Origin: Bacteroidales bacterium
Lineage (GTDB): Bacteria; Bacteroidota; Bacteroidia; Bacteroidales; Muribaculaceae
Length of the DNA stretch: 15,238 nt
Assembly: GCA_004552725.1 (NCBI GenBank)
Contig: SFNM01000044.1
Location: forward strand, 1-15,238
Direction: 5' to 3'
Part shown: piece after piece, positions 15,162 to 15,238 of the stretch
Layout: each line of letters begins with the position of its first letter
How positions within the stretch are numbered: the first letter of the stretch is position 1
Translations under genes and position numbers: made by a program
The notes under the pieces: model-generated
The model's database searches: none
What the model was told of the DNA's origin: nothing
The model's input: the letters and a program-made list of their open reading frames with translations, nothing else

Positions 15162-15235
15162 GCTTCAATAGCTCAGTCGGTTAGAGCATCTGACTGTTAA
15201 TCAGAGGGTCGTTGGTTCGAGTCCATCTTGAAGCG
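15162..15235 (+). tRNA. tRNA-Asn (anticodon GTT)
   Basis: A 74-base cloverleaf. The acceptor arms GCTTCAA and TTGAAGC pair over all 7 bp. The D arm is GCTC/GAGC, the anticodon arm TCTGA-CTGTTAA-TCAGA carries GTT, a five-base variable loop follows, and the T arm has the standard TTCGAGT loop. The T stem GTTGG/CCATC has a T-T mismatch at its second pair. The discriminator base is G, followed by CAA, so the terminal CCA is not encoded. It reads asparagine codons AAC and AAU. Confidence 0.93.
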
Positions 15236-15238
15236 CAA

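Noticed and set aside
15012..15200. 62-codon ORF running into the tRNA gene
   Set aside because: Its C-terminal SIAQSVRAS string is the translation of the tRNA itself, a common false ORF.

Overview
The window looks like a piece of a Bacteroidales chromosome, most likely from the Muribaculaceae or a close relative. Three things point there: matches to the Bacteroidetes -7 promoter box TAnnTTTG, weak Shine-Dalgarno sequences, and the gene run parE, coaD, S41 protease. The family assignment is inference from style and protein resemblance; no search was run.

Layout. Bases 1-630 carry no convincing complete gene. They begin with what may be the tail of a plus-strand gene and its intrinsic terminator, then hold a dense set of inverted repeats, including a segment at 98-307 bounded by perfect 15-base inverted repeats. 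Next comes a minus-strand operon, read from right to left: parE (topoisomerase IV subunit B), coaD (phosphopantetheine adenylyltransferase), an S41 C-terminal processing protease, and an ArnT-like glycosyltransferase. A 171-base AT-rich divergent promoter region separates it from a plus-strand operon of four head-to-tail overlapping genes (6468-10005): a polytopic membrane protein, a family 2 glycosyltransferase, a shortened SDR/epimerase-like protein and an MptE/DUF115-like protein. This second operon looks like a small cell-surface glycan cluster. It meets, end to end, a minus-strand pair in which a second S41 protease (13358-15028) precedes mfd, the transcription-repair coupling factor. At the right edge a plus-strand tRNA-Asn(GUU) has its own promoter, divergent from the protease-mfd pair.

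How it fits together. Housekeeping functions (decatenation, CoA synthesis, repair of transcription-blocking lesions, a tRNA) alternate with envelope functions (two exported proteases, a lipid-linked sugar transferase, the glycan cluster).

I found no defence island, CRISPR array, prophage or complete transposon. The items most worth following up are the repeat-rich segment at 98-469, the SDR-like protein that lacks its cofactor and catalytic motifs, and the possible leaderless divergent promoters between parE and the glycan operon.
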